A stretch of DNA of 64,000 nucleotides from JAZGGS01 sp963764825 (lineage in GTDB: Bacteria > Bacteroidota > Ignavibacteria > Ignavibacteriales > Ignavibacteriaceae): positions 1 through 64,000 of the forward strand of contig CAVXUA010000017.1 of NCBI GenBank assembly GCA_963764825.1, given 5' to 3'. Below the pieces are notes generated by a model. The model worked only from the letters and a program-made list of their open reading frames with translations, searched no databases and was not told the DNA's origin. The position numbers were made by a program, and so were the translations under genes. This document shows positions 20,346 to 30,864 of the stretch, one piece after another. Each line of letters starts with the position of its first letter. The first letter of the stretch is position 1.

Positions 20346-21719
20346 ATGACGTTAAATAGAAAAAATATACCTCTGCCGGGAAATAAAATTAATTTTAACC
20401 CGCCGAACTTCCATAACTATAAACTGAATAATGGATTAGAGGTTTACTTCATTCCAAAACCTGAGTTGCCGATAGTAAGAATAAACCTGGTTATTAACTG
20501 CGGCAGCAGGTTCGATCCTGTAAAACTTAAAGGGCTTACAAATCTTGTTTCAATGTGCATAGATGAAGGTGCCGGAGAATATAATGCTCTTCAGTTAAGT
20601 GATGAGATAGATTTAATCGGGGCTCACTTTTCAGTTTACAGCGATGACGATTCTATTTATATAACTTTACAGGTTCTTGCAGAACATTTTGAAAAAGGAT
20701 TGGAGCTGTTTTAAAAAGTTCTGCTGTCGCCACACTTTAACGAAAAAGATTTTGAAAGAGAAAAACGTAAAGTCTTAACAAGGCTACTCCAGTTTAGGGA
20801 TGAACCGGAATATGTTGCCAACACAGCATTTGAATTTTTGCTTTTTGGTAAAGGTGATCCGTATGCTTCTCCAATTCCCGGATTTGATTCAACAGTAAAC
20901 TCAATATCCAATAATGATCTAAAAAATTATTACTCTAAGTTATTTTGGCGCTGAAAATGCTGCTATTGTGATTGTGGGCAGCATTAACGAAAAGGAATTG
21001 AGATCATCTTTAAACATTCTTTCAGATGAATGGAATATTAGAATTAAACCAGAAGGTTATTAAGAGCGAATTGAACTTAAACAACAAAAAACTTTTTATA
21101 ATTGATAAAAAAGATTCGGTGCAAACCGAAATAAGAACCGGGCATTTAACTTCTAAAAGAGATAATAAGGATTACTTCAACAAGCTAATGTTCAATTTAG
21201 TTTTGGGTGGTCAGTTTACGTAGCAGGATAAATCTTAACTTACGAGAAAAGCATGGTTATACTTACGGAGCTTCTTCAAGATTTAATTATTATAAAGATG
21301 CTGGATTTTTTTATGTTTCAACTTCAGTAGGAATTGAAAATACTGCAAATGCGCTTAATGAAATTTCTTCCGAGTTAAATGAAATTAAAAACGGGGTGAA
21401 TGAGGAAGAACTGGAATTTGTAAAATCATCTGTAATCAGAAAGTTTCCGGCAAATTTTGAAAGTTACGGGCAGGTTGCTTCTAATTTTGTAGGCAAAATA
21501 ATTTATGGTCTGCCGGATGATTATTTTGAAACATATATTCAAAATATTAAAAGTGTTAAACTGCCGGAAGTAAACGAAGCAGCAAGTAAAAGTATCTTAC
21601 CCGGTTCGTTGTTAACTGTTTTAGTTGGCGATTATAAAAAAATAAGTGGTCAATTAAAAACAAATAAATATGGTGAGATATTAAAGCTAGATTACCAGCA
21701 GCTTCCGGAAATAAGTTAA
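20346..21719 (+). CDS. M16-family partner subunit lacking HxxEH (frameshifted)
   Basis: The region equivalent to the zinc motif reads GLTNLVSMCIDEGA, so HxxEH is missing. The substrate-binding R/Y segment near the end is kept (EKHGYTYGASSRF). This is the hallmark of the non-catalytic half of an M16B pair. Reading frames change near 20714, 20953, 21060 and 21220, and the pieces cover a normal length of about 455 aa, ending YQQLPEIS. It begins 2 nt after the catalytic gene and is surely translated with it. Confidence 0.85.
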
Positions 21720-21724
21720 GCTGA

Positions 21725-22732
21725 TTAATTTTTAATTAGCGAAGGATTAATAAATTTAAAACCCACCTTCCTGTATCTTGCTATTTCGGGTAGTAATAAG
21801 CGGAACTCTTCTACGTTAGAAAGAATGAACAGTTTTTCTTCACCTAGATTTTTTACTAAACTATCAAATCTAGTATTTATATCTTTCTCTTCGTTATTTC
21901 CCAATTGATAGAATTCACTTTTAAGCAACAATTTAATATTTCGTTTTTCTAGTTCGGTCGAAATGACAGGGAAAACTTTCGAACGAAAAAGTTCAGATTC
22001 ATCATCAAAAACAAAAAATATTGCATTAGAAAAAGAAACTATTATTGCTTTAACAGAATTCAAAATCCTACTGTTTGGATAACCTTCACTTAATTTAAAC
22101 TCAAGGTCATCAATTTCATCATCTAAAAGAAGAGCAAACTCTTTGCTTTTATTCAAAATAAAATTGCTGTGTTTTTTATTTTCTTTAGATGGAATTAATA
22201 AAACCGCAAATGATTCTGGCACATCGAACAACAATGAATCTTCCTGATCATCAAACGAAATATTTTTTACTAAAAATCCAACCGATCCTCTTTTACGTAC
22301 AAGCTTTTTATCATAATCAATATCAGCAGTTAGTTTAAGCAAACCGCCGGAGTATACTTCCAGTTTTGTCTTACCTCTCATTTTTTTCTCAAATGATTTT
22401 ATTTCAACACTGTCACTGCAAAGCTCGGTATTAACCTCACTTATCAGCACAGGAATTGGAAGATCGGGCGGGAGTTTTATTTTATAGGATGAAAAAAGTG
22501 AATCAGGTTTGTTTAATAATTTCCTTACGATTATCCAATCCTCATCTAAACCAAAATTATTAACTGCCTGTAAAAAGCGATTGTTAATTTCCAATCCGCT
22601 TAATATTGATGCTTCGCTTTCACGGTTGTCTTTTGGTAATAATTTATTGAGTAACAAATTAACCGCAAGCAGAAGAATTGCAACAGCAAAAAGTATGTAT
22701 ACCGCTTTTCTTTTTGCATCTGGAGAAATCAT
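21725..22732 (-). CDS. membrane-anchored protein, possibly degenerate polysaccharide-deacetylase-like
   Basis: The 335-aa protein has one N-terminal membrane helix (AVYILFAVAILLLAVNLLLN) and a large soluble part. The order SFAVLLIPSK, KEFALLLDDEID, VKAIIVSFSNAIFFVFDDES and KRNIKLLLKSEFYQL recalls the divergent polysaccharide deacetylases of the YibQ type, but the metal-binding Asp/His signature is not seen. The match is loose and made by eye, so the family is uncertain. It is convergent with the M16 pair and 24 nt downstream of enoyl-CoA hydratase on the same strand. Confidence 0.45.
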   Translation of the reverse strand: MISPDAKRKAVYILFAVAILLLAVNLLLNKLLPKDNRESEASILSGLEINNRFLQAVNNFGLDEDWIIVRKLLNKPDSLFSSYKIKLPPDLPIPVLISEVNTELCSDSVEIKSFEKKMRGKTKLEVYSGGLLKLTADIDYDKKLVRKRGSVGFLVKNISFDDQEDSLLFDVPESFAVLLIPSKENKKHSNFILNKSKEFALLLDDEIDDLEFKLSEGYPNSRILNSVKAIIVSFSNAIFFVFDDESELFRSKVFPVISTELEKRNIKLLLKSEFYQLGNNEEKDINTRFDSLVKNLGEEKLFILSNVEEFRLLLPEIARYRKVGFKFINPSLIKN

Positions 22733-22756
22733 TTAAGTATTAACTAACAAATTTTA

Positions 22757-23538
22757 TTACCTATTTTTAAATGCAGGTTTTCGTTTTTCAAGGAAAGCTA
22801 ACGTACCTTCTTTAAAATCTTCCGTTCCGCAGCAAAGAGCAAAAAGATCAGCTTCAAATTTTAAACCTTCAGCAAGTGGCATATTATCAACAGCTTTAAT
22901 TGCTTTTAAAGCATTTCGAATTGCCTGTTGCCCTTTGCTTGCAATTTTTCCTGCTAGTTTCATGGATTTTCCATTAATTCTGATTGCGGATAAACATGGT
23001 TCACCAATCCGAGCCGCAGTGCTTCGTTAGCATCAATCATATCGCCGGTAAGAATATATTCTGCTGCTCTGCCCGAATTTATCTGCCGGGTTAAACGTTG
23101 TGTTCCACCATAACCTGGAATTATTCCAAGGTTAACTTCCGGCTGCCCAAACTTTACATTATCGCTTGCAAGCCTTATGTGGCAAGCGAGTGCAAGTTCG
23201 CAGCCGCCGCCAAGTGCAAAACCGTTTACTGCAGCAATAACAGGTTTCTCAGATTTTTCAATTTTAGAAAAAACCGATTGCCCAAATTCTGCAAACTCTT
23301 TTGCAGTTATCATATCAAGTGAATTCAGTTCTTTAATATCCGCCCCTGCAACAAATGCTTTCTCACCGCTCCCTGTTAAAATAATAACCGAGACACTTTC
23401 ATTATTATTTAACTCATCAAACGCCGTGCTTAATTCCTTGATGGTTTGATTGTTAAGTGCATTAAGTTTATCAGGACGATTAATTGTTACAGTTGCAACA
23501 GGTTCTTTTATTTCGAGTAAAAGGTTTTCGTAATTCAT
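22757..23538 (-). CDS. enoyl-CoA hydratase (crotonase family), frameshifted near 22962
   Basis: A crotonase of about 259 aa, the normal length. The oxyanion-hole residues lie in AGADIKEL and GFALGGGCELALACH, and the catalytic Glu pair lies in GQPEVNLGIIPGYGGTQRL. One shift after ELMENP near 22962 splits off the last 68 residues, which continue KLAGKIASKGQQAIRNALKA and end EKRKPAFKNR as expected. It hydrates 2-enoyl-CoA in beta-oxidation or butyrate-type pathways. No other fatty-acid gene is adjacent except an SDR 1.2 kb upstream. The 3-hydroxybutyryl-CoA dehydratase subtype cannot be excluded. Confidence 0.92.
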
Positions 23539-23547
23539 TTTATTCTC

Positions 23548-24138
23548 TTAAAAATTTATTAATAAAGGTAATCTTACATTTAAATTGAAAGCAAAGTACT
23601 GGTTTGATTTAAAATAATTGTACGAAGCAACTATCTCAAGTACAAACATTGAGATGCCAACCCCTGCACTCCCACCAAAAGCAGATATTTCTTCTTTAAA
23701 ATTTGTTCTTCCTGAACCGATCTTAAATTCATGTAGTTTTTGTATAAAAGAATACGAAGCGGCTAACTCCAGCACGGGAATAAGCGGGACAATATCATCA
23801 AAAAGAGGACTTAGAAAATAACGGACTCCAACCTGTATGGGTATCGATCTTGTGGAAAGGTTGGAATAATCTGTTTCCTGGTAAAAATCCAGCGAGCCAG
23901 GATACTGTTCAAACCCTATCCTACCAAAAACAAAAAATGGAAGGTAATCGCTGTCTGTGTAAGAGAGTTCAAGGTTGAACCCGTAACCAAGATCGGTAGA
24001 GGTGGAGAAGCTTCCCACGGGAAGCCGTGGACCAACGCCCACAGCAATAAAAACTCCCTCTGCTTTACTTGCAGGAAGCTTTTCAGCAATTAAAACTGAA
24101 GGAAACATTAATAAGAAAATTAAAATGGTTTTTTTCAT
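23548..24138 (-). CDS. predicted outer-membrane beta-barrel protein
   Basis: The 196-aa product has a signal peptide (MKKTILIFLLMFPSVLIAEK) and alternating aromatic/hydrophobic strands such as YGFNLELSYTD, IQVGVRYFLSP and YFAFNLNVRLPLLINF, with the terminal strand ending in Phe as is typical of barrel proteins handled by BamA. It fits an 8-stranded barrel of the OmpA/OmpW size class. No ligand or partner is evident. It starts 9 nt upstream of the enoyl-CoA hydratase gene on the same strand, which looks incidental. Confidence 0.7.
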   Translation of the reverse strand: MKKTILIFLLMFPSVLIAEKLPASKAEGVFIAVGVGPRLPVGSFSTSTDLGYGFNLELSYTDSDYLPFFVFGRIGFEQYPGSLDFYQETDYSNLSTRSIPIQVGVRYFLSPLFDDIVPLIPVLELAASYSFIQKLHEFKIGSGRTNFKEEISAFGGSAGVGISMFVLEIVASYNYFKSNQYFAFNLNVRLPLLINF

Positions 24139-24207
24139 TTGCCGGGTTTATTATCAATCAAAAAATACAAAAAAACATTCTGTGCTGAAATTGTTTTAAG
24201 CATATGG

Positions 24208-24678
24208 TTAAAAGTTATTTTGCATTTGCTCATTCTTATATTTTGTTCCTACGCCAAATTTATTTATCATTTCGCCTCCATACTCAGCGGTTTTGATAAA
24301 TGAAGAAAATTCCAATCAGTGCAAACAGAATAAATAAATATTTAATGATTCCATTAAATTTTTTCTTCACAACAAGGAACGTCCGAAACACAGCTAATAA
24401 AAACAAAAAACCAGGTTGTATACGTTTGCATAAAACTGATGCGAATTAAAAATGTTACTGCTGGCTTCATTCCAATGTTGATAAGCTTCGAATGCCTGGT
24501 TTCCGGTTAATACAGCAATAAATATTACGATTATTCCTATAATAAGAAGTATATATGCATTTTGAGTAAATAATTTTTTGTTAAAAATAATTCCAATTAT
24601 TTCTAAAAGAGAATAGGTTATTAATAATGCTATAGGAAAATGAACAACTTTTGTATGAATATCTGCTAAGAATTCCAT
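24208..24678 (-). CDS. DUF2231-type four-helix membrane protein (frameshifted)
   Basis: It starts MEFLADIHTKVVHFPIALLI, the conserved first helix of DUF2231 proteins with a His close to the membrane face (HFPIAL). Three further hydrophobic helices follow. The frame breaks near 24400 after HQFYANVYN and resumes LAVFRTFLVVKKKF...IIKYLFILFALIGIFFIYQT, ending QNNF, for about 156 aa. The conserved His residues suggest heme or metal binding, which is known for relatives but not shown here. Function unknown. Confidence 0.72.
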
Positions 24679-24732
24679 AATTCTTCTGTACTATAATTTT
24701 AAAACTTTAGTAATATAAAAAATATGTGCGCT

Positions 24733-25488
24733 TCATCCGCAAAGGACTGATCCACCGTTAACATTAAGAATTTCTCCTGTAATATGTGATGCAAGATCCG
24801 ACGCAAGAAACAGAACTGGACCTGCAACTTCTTCAGGCATAGCAATTCTTTTTAGAGGGATATCATTACAAACTTTTTCAAAAATCATTTTATCATTCAA
24901 GCTATCTTTTGTCATATCAGTTATAACCCAGCCAGGCGCTATACAATTAACATTAATATTGTATTCACCTAATTCTGCAGCAAGTGATTTTGTTAATGAT
25001 ATCATCCCGCCTTTTGAAGCAGCATAGTGAGAATGATAAGCTTCTCCCCTTTGTCCGGCCGTTGAAGCAATATTAATGATTTTCCCTGATCTGCTTTTTT
25101 TCATTCCGGAAACTGCATACTTTGTAAAAAGAAAAGCAGCGGTTAGATTTATTTTTAAAGTTTCTTCCCATTCATCAATAGTCATCTTACTAACCTCGGC
25201 TTCTTTCCAGATACCTGCATTATTCACTAAAATATCTATCTTACCAAAATGATCTTCAAAAGATGAAACAGTATCTTGTATTTCAACTTCGTTCATTAAA
25301 TCAGCTTTAAAAGATTTTACTTTTGATTTGGAACTCAGCTTTTCTACTAATCTATCAGTTGATTTTTTATCAGCTTTAAAAGTGAAACCAACACTTGCTC
25401 TTGCTTCCGCAAACAAACGGACACAAGCTTGGCCGATTCCCCGGGAACCACCGGTAATTAGAACAGTTTTGTTATTAAAATTTATCAT
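24733..25488 (-). CDS. SDR-family oxidoreductase, FabG-like
   Basis: The 251-aa protein is a classical short-chain dehydrogenase. The cofactor motif is TGGSRGIG (residues about 11-18), NNAG is intact, catalytic Ser lies in NIASTAGQRG, and Tyr-x3-Lys is YAASK. IAPGWVITDM follows, as in 3-oxoacyl-ACP reductases. It probably reduces 3-oxoacyl-ACP or a related carbonyl with NADPH. Other SDR substrates are equally possible because no fatty-acid-synthesis genes flank it. It starts 2 nt after the truA stop, so the two are cotranscribed. Confidence 0.85.
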   Translation of the reverse strand: MINFNNKTVLITGGSRGIGQACVRLFAEARASVGFTFKADKKSTDRLVEKLSSKSKVKSFKADLMNEVEIQDTVSSFEDHFGKIDILVNNAGIWKEAEVSKMTIDEWEETLKINLTAAFLFTKYAVSGMKKSRSGKIINIASTAGQRGEAYHSHYAASKGGMISLTKSLAAELGEYNINVNCIAPGWVITDMTKDSLNDKMIFEKVCNDIPLKRIAMPEEVAGPVLFLASDLASHITGEILNVNGGSVLCG

Positions 25489-25490
25489 TA

Positions 25491-26219
25491 CTAATAAGAT
25501 ACTTTATATAAAAATAATCCTTTAGCCGGTACTGCTTCAGCAGCAGCTTCTCTATCTTTTTTAGAAAAAATTTCGTTAATATAATTTTCACCTAAATCTT
25601 TTTCCATTGCACGAAGCAGAGTACCTGTAATTGTGCGCACCATTCCATGTAAAAATCTATTTGCCTGGATTAAAAAAATAATGAGATCATTTGTTTCTCT
25701 CCAGCGCGCATGGTAAATATTGCAGATTTTATTTTTTGTTTCACTGTTCTTTTTAGAAAATGATGTGAAATCCTTTTCACCAATAAAGCTAGCACTCAAT
25801 TTATTTAGTACATCTATTTCTATCTTCCCTCTGTATTGAAATGAATAAGGATTAAAAAAAGGTGATTTATTCCTGCCGATATAATATAAGTAACTTCTCT
25901 TTTTAGCATCAAACCGTGAATGGAAAGATTCCACAGCTTTATCCGTTTTTCTTATAGAGATGTCATCGGGTAAAACTGAATTAAGTGAGTGTTGAAATTT
26001 ATAAATATCAAGCTCCTGCCCCGTTTTAAAATTAGCAACCTGTCCCAAAGCATGAACCCCCGCATCAGTTCTTCCCGATCCAATTAGATTTATCTCTTGC
26101 CTAAGAATTGTATTAATGGAATTCTTAATTGTTTCCTGGACTGTGTTTGCGTTTTCCTGTTCCTGCCAGCCGGCGTAGTTGCCGCCATCATACTGAATTA
26201 TAATTCTATAATTATTCAA
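25491..26219 (-). CDS. truA: tRNA pseudouridine synthase A
   Basis: The 242-aa enzyme carries the TruA signature SGRTDAGVHALGQVANF, with the catalytic Asp in RTDAG, the opening RIIIQYDGGNYAGWQ and the C-terminal FLHGMVRTITGTLL. It isomerises U38-U40 in the tRNA anticodon arm. Length is normal for the family. It is the first gene of a two-gene unit with the SDR (2 nt apart) and faces the hybrid histidine kinase across a 389-bp divergent gap. Confidence 0.96.
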   Translation of the reverse strand: MNNYRIIIQYDGGNYAGWQEQENANTVQETIKNSINTILRQEINLIGSGRTDAGVHALGQVANFKTGQELDIYKFQHSLNSVLPDDISIRKTDKAVESFHSRFDAKKRSYLYYIGRNKSPFFNPYSFQYRGKIEIDVLNKLSASFIGEKDFTSFSKKNSETKNKICNIYHARWRETNDLIIFLIQANRFLHGMVRTITGTLLRAMEKDLGENYINEIFSKKDREAAAEAVPAKGLFLYKVSY

Positions 26220-26608
26220 TGGTGATTTTACTCTTAAAGAATATCTTCTTGTTAAAATTCATTTCAAATTATCTGATTTAAAAATTACCCAAAATTTATT
26301 GTAAAAGTATTAGCCTTTAACTAATTGATTGATACAGATTACAATTGCCTGCATCTGCTCAAACAAGAGAATATAAGGAATATCAATCCTATTACTAATT
26401 AAACATAAAAATAGGTTGGACCAATTTATTCTTTCAAAGCATTGAGGTTTTATTTACAATTTGTGCAAAAACTTCCTAATTTGCTCGAAAATAAATGTTT
26501 AAACCCTAAAATATATTGATTAAAAGCAGGGGGCGTTTGGCACGATATTTACATCAAAAGAAGACAATTTCAATAACTAATGGACGAACGTCACATAAGG
26601 GGCAAATT
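26220..26608. other. divergent intergenic region between truA and the hybrid kinase
   Basis: The 389 bp hold the promoters of both flanking genes. The notable element is a sigma-54-like -24/-12 box at 26538-26553 pointing at the kinase. The truA side shows no clear box. An open frame runs into the kinase from 26516, but the strong ribosome site (AAGGGG, 8 nt before the ATG at 26609) sets the start there. Confidence 0.45.
26538..26553 (+). promoter_or_regulatory. candidate sigma-54 promoter
   Basis: The sequence TGGCACGATATTTACA matches the sigma-54 consensus TGGCAC-N5-TTGCA with one mismatch: the -12 GC reads AC. The TGGCAC half is perfect, and the spacing is canonical. It lies 56 nt before the kinase ATG at 26609. 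The mismatch is at an important base, so this may be weak or chance. Confidence 0.42.
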
Positions 26609-29438
26609 ATGTTTACAGAAACTGACACACAAGAATATATTAGTGAATCCCAAGAGGCCTTCGGATGGCTCGCAGATTACCTTCAAATAAATGTTTTCAA
26701 AATAAAATTAGATGGGACAATTCTCTATGTTAATGATTGTACAAGGAGAGTATTTGGGTATGATTCTAATGAAGACATCAGTTTTTTTAATATAGCAAAT
26801 TTTTATAAGTCTCAAAAAGAGAGAAAACAGTTTATCCTTGAACTTCAAAAATCCTCCGCAGTAAAATCATTTGAGACAGAACTTGTTACCAAATCTGGTA
26901 ATGTGAAAAATATGGTAATTAGCGCTGTGCTTAATGGCGATGTAATTTCAGGAATGGCTATTGATGATAACGGAATCCAAAAAAGCGAAGGAAACTATAG
27001 AAAATTCTCAATCAATTTTACGCACAACATTAGAATCTACAACTGATGGAATTCTTGTAGTCAATAGGAATGGTAAAGTAGAAGATTTTAACCAGAGATT
27101 TGTAAAGATGTGGAATATTCCACCTGAACTAACCGAAACTAAAAATGATGAAGCTTTAATAAATTTTGTTCTCAATCAATTAAGAGACCCGGATAGTTTT
27201 GTATCAAAAGTAAAGGACCTTTATGCTCATCCAGGAGAAACAAGTTTTGATGAGCTCGAATTTCTTGACGGAAGAGTGATTGAACGGTATTCCAAACCTC
27301 AGAAAAAAGATGATGCAATAGTTGGAAGAATTTGGCTTTTTAGAGATGTTACGGAGCAAGACGAAGCAAGAAAAAAATTGAATGAAAATATATTAATGTA
27401 TAAAACTCTATTTGATACTGCCAATGATGCAATTTTCCTGATGAATAAAGATTGCTTCGTCGATTGTAATTCCAAGACGCTTGATATGTTTGGATGTTCA
27501 CGCGACGAAATTTTAGGTGAAACTCCTTTCAGATTTTCTCCTTTAATACAGCCGGATGGACGAAATTCTAAAGAGAAAGCTATGGAATTAATAAATAAGG
27601 CTTTATCCGATAAACCAATGTTCTTTGAATGGAAACATTGTAAGCTTGATGGAACACTGTTTGATGCTGAAGTGGGTCTGAATAAGGTAAGGCTAAATAA
27701 TGAAGATATGATTCAGGCAATTGTGAGAGACATAACAGACAGGAAAAGATCGGAGCTATTGCAGCGTGCGGTTTATAAAATTTCTCAAGCTACAAACACC
27801 GCACGGGATTTAAACCATCTTTACTCCGAAATTCATAAAACTATTAGTGGATTTATAAATGCAAATAACTTTTATATTGCTTTATTCGATTCCGAAAAGG
27901 ATATACTCAGTTTTCCATACTTTGTTGATGAACATGATGAAAAACCATCGCCTGTTAAACTAGGAAGAGGATTAACAGAATATGTAATTCGTAAAGGTGA
28001 ACCTTTACTGGCAGATCCTGATACATTTAATAAACTTGTTTATTCAGGAGAAGTTGAGCGATTGTTAACAGATTCAATCGACTGGTTGGGTGTTCCGCTA
28101 AAAACAACAGAAAAAACAATTGGCGCTCTTGTTGTACAAACTTATACTGAACAGTATAGATATAGTGAGCAGGATAAAGAGTTTTTGTCTTTTGTTTCAG
28201 ATCAGACTGCAATGGCAATTGAACGTACAAGGGCAGAAGGACAATTAATTAAAGCTAAAAATAAAGCCGAAGAGATGAACCGTCTCAAATCAAGTTTTCT
28301 AGCAAACATGAGCCACGAATTAAGAACTCCAATGGTGGGCATATTAGGTTATACAGAAATTCTTAAAAAAGAAATAGCAAATCCTGAGCTAAAAGAAATG
28401 TCGGACGAAGTTTATAATAGTGCAAACAGATTATTAGACACGCTTAACCTCATTCTTGACTTATCCAAGATTGAAGCAAACAAATCTGAGATCAATTCAA
28501 CTGAGACAAACGTTGGAGATATAACGTTAAGCCAGGTTAAAAGTTTTGAAGAATTGGCACGAAAGAAAAATTTGTTTTTGAAAACAATAATGGTTGATGA
28601 GCATATTTATTCATTACTTGATGAAAGAATTTTTCGCCAGGTAATTAGTAATCTTTTAAGTAACGCAATAAAATTCACAGATAAAGGAAGTATAACTGTA
28701 ATAGTTGATAAAAAACGATCCGGTAGCAGGCAAAGAGCTGTGGTAACTGTTATGGATTCAGGAATAGGTGTTCCGCAAGAAAGCCAGGAAATAATCTTTG
28801 AAGAATTCAGGCAGGTAAGTGAAGGACTTGACCGCGTTTTTGAAGGGAGTGGCTTGGGACTGAGTATTACCAAGAGATTTGTTGAACTGATGGATGGAGA
28901 TATTTCAGTTGAAAGTGAAGTTGAAAAAGGATCAGTTTTCACAGTTAGTTTTCCATTGTGTAGAGAGGAAGAAATGAATCGAGATACTAAAACTACAGTA
29001 GAAGAAGAAAAGATTTTACAAACTAACTTGGACAAGAATATGAAAGATCAACTACCCGTTGTTTTGTTGGTTGAAGATGACTCTTCTAATGCATCCGTTA
29101 TTGAATATTTTCTAGCGGATGTTTGTGATCTGGATACTGCAAATACTGGTGAACAAGCTTTAGAAATGACATCAAAAAAGCAATATTCTGCCATACTTAT
29201 GGATATTGATCTTGGTAGAGGAATAAGTGGTATTGAAGCAACGAAGAGAATAAGAAAGTTGGTGGGTTACAAAAATCTTCCAATAGTAGCTGTTACCGCA
29301 TTAGCAATGAAAGGACAAAAAGAATTATTTTTGTCGGAAGGCTGCTCTCATTATATTTCCAAACCGTTCGAATCAAAAACCTTTGTAAGTTTAATTAAAG
29401 AAATTATATACAACGGTAAACCTAAGATTGATGAATAA
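26609..29438 (+). CDS. hybrid sensor histidine kinase (PAS-PAS-PAS-GAF-HisKA-HATPase-REC)
   Basis: The product is about 940 aa. The order is three PAS sensor domains (roughly 27020-27760 holds two), a GAF domain (RAVYKISQATNTARDLNHLY...), the H box NMSHELRTPMVGILGY, the ATPase boxes (NLLSNAIKF; VMDSGIGVP; GSGLGLSITKRF) and a C-terminal receiver (VVLLVEDDSSN, LMDIDLG with the phospho-Asp, final Lys in ISKPFE). No membrane helix is seen, so it is probably a cytosolic sensor. One frame change lies between 26961 and 27046. It has no adjacent response regulator, so an unlinked partner or phosphotransfer protein is implied. A possible sigma-54 promoter precedes it. Confidence 0.92.
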
Positions 29439-29459
29439 TTAAATACTAAGATTATTCTA

Positions 29460-30826
29460 TCACTTTACATATACTGTTTTAATATTTACAAACTCTCTTA
29501 TTCCCAGGTAAGAAAGTTCTCTACCATAACCCGATTCCTTCACGCCACCAAAAGGCAGACGTGGATCTGATTTTACAAAAGCATTTACAAAACAGCTTCC
29601 CGCAATAATTTTTTCTCTAACTATCTTCTCTCCCCTTTTTTCATCTTTTGTAAAAACCGCAGCTCCTAATCCAAATACGGAATCGTTTGCAACTTTAATT
29701 GCTTCTTCTTCATCATTAACTTTAATTAGTGCTGCAACGGGACCAAACAGTTCATCGTCATAAGCAGGCATTCCTTTAGAAACGTTAGATAAAATAGTTG
29801 GAGGATAGTACGCTCCCCCCACTTCGGGTATTACGCCACCCAATAGTAGCTTAGCTCCTTTTTCGATGCTTTGTAATACCTGCTGATGGAGCTCATCTCT
29901 TAACGCTTTGCTTGCTTGCGGTCCAACATCATTAGTCTCATCAAAAGGATCACCCATCTTTTTGACTTTGCATACTCTTAATAAACAGCTTTTCAAATTC
30001 ATCGTAGATCTTTTCCACTATTATAAATCTTTTAGCGGCAATACAGCTTTGTCCGCCGTTAATTAACCTGGCAGTTGTGCAGTTATCGGCAGTAAGCCGA
30101 AGATCAGCATCTTTTAGGATTATATAAGGATCGCTTCCCCCAAGCTCTAAAACAGTTTTCTTTAATACGGATCCGGCAATTGCTGCAACAGCTTTGCCTG
30201 CAGGTACACTTCCGGTTAAGGTTACTGCTTTTATAATTTTATTCTTAATTACTTCATCCATTTGTGAGGAAGGTAGAAGAATTGTTCTAAAAAGATTCTT
30301 AGGAAAGCCTGCTTTTCTAAAAATTTCTTCTATAGCAAGCGCACACCCCGAAACATTTGAGGAATGTTTAAGTATTCCTGCATTTCCAGCCATCAATCCT
30401 GGCACTGCAAAACGGAACACCTGCCAGAATGGGAAGTTCCATGGCATAACAGCAAGCACTACGCCCAATGGTTGATATGATACAAAACTTTTCGTAGCAT
30501 CCGTTTCAATCAATTCATCGCTTAAAAACTTTTCCGCATTTTCAGCATAGTACTCGCAAACCCATGTACATTTTTCAATTTCTGCTCTCGATTGAGCGAT
30601 CGGTTTCCCCATTTCTTCCGTCATTAGTTTCGATAGTTCCTCACTTTGCTCTCTGAGAACATTTGCAGACATTCAACATTAACTTTGCACGTTCAATAAA
30701 GGAGGTTTCCTTCCACTCGTTAAAAGTATCTTTAACCAAGTAAAGTATTTTATCAACTTCATCAATTGTCATTTCCAAATAGGAATGGATCAGTTTTCCG
30801 GTAGCGGGATTTACAGATTTTAACAT
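29460..30826 (-). CDS. NAD(P)-dependent aldehyde dehydrogenase, succinate-semialdehyde type (frameshifted)
   Basis: Three pieces make about 455 aa. They start MLKSVNPATGKLIHSYLE, carry the cofactor region MPWNFPFWQVFRFAVP, the catalytic Glu in LELGGSDPYI, the catalytic Cys in NGGQSCIAAKR, and end GIREFVNIKTVYVK. The short, NAPATG-like start and GQSCIA are the pattern of the GabD/YneI subgroup, which oxidises succinate semialdehyde to succinate. Frame changes lie near 30655 and 29975. There is no neighbouring aminotransferase, so the GABA pathway is not confirmed and another aldehyde is possible. Confidence 0.9.
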
Positions 30827-30864
30827 TCAAAATCCTTTAAATGTTAATTTAAAATGAAACATCT

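Noticed and set aside
21725..22732. Confident call of a polysaccharide deacetylase
   Set aside because: The order of segments is reminiscent, but the metal-binding Asp/His residues are not visible, so only a low-confidence note is kept.
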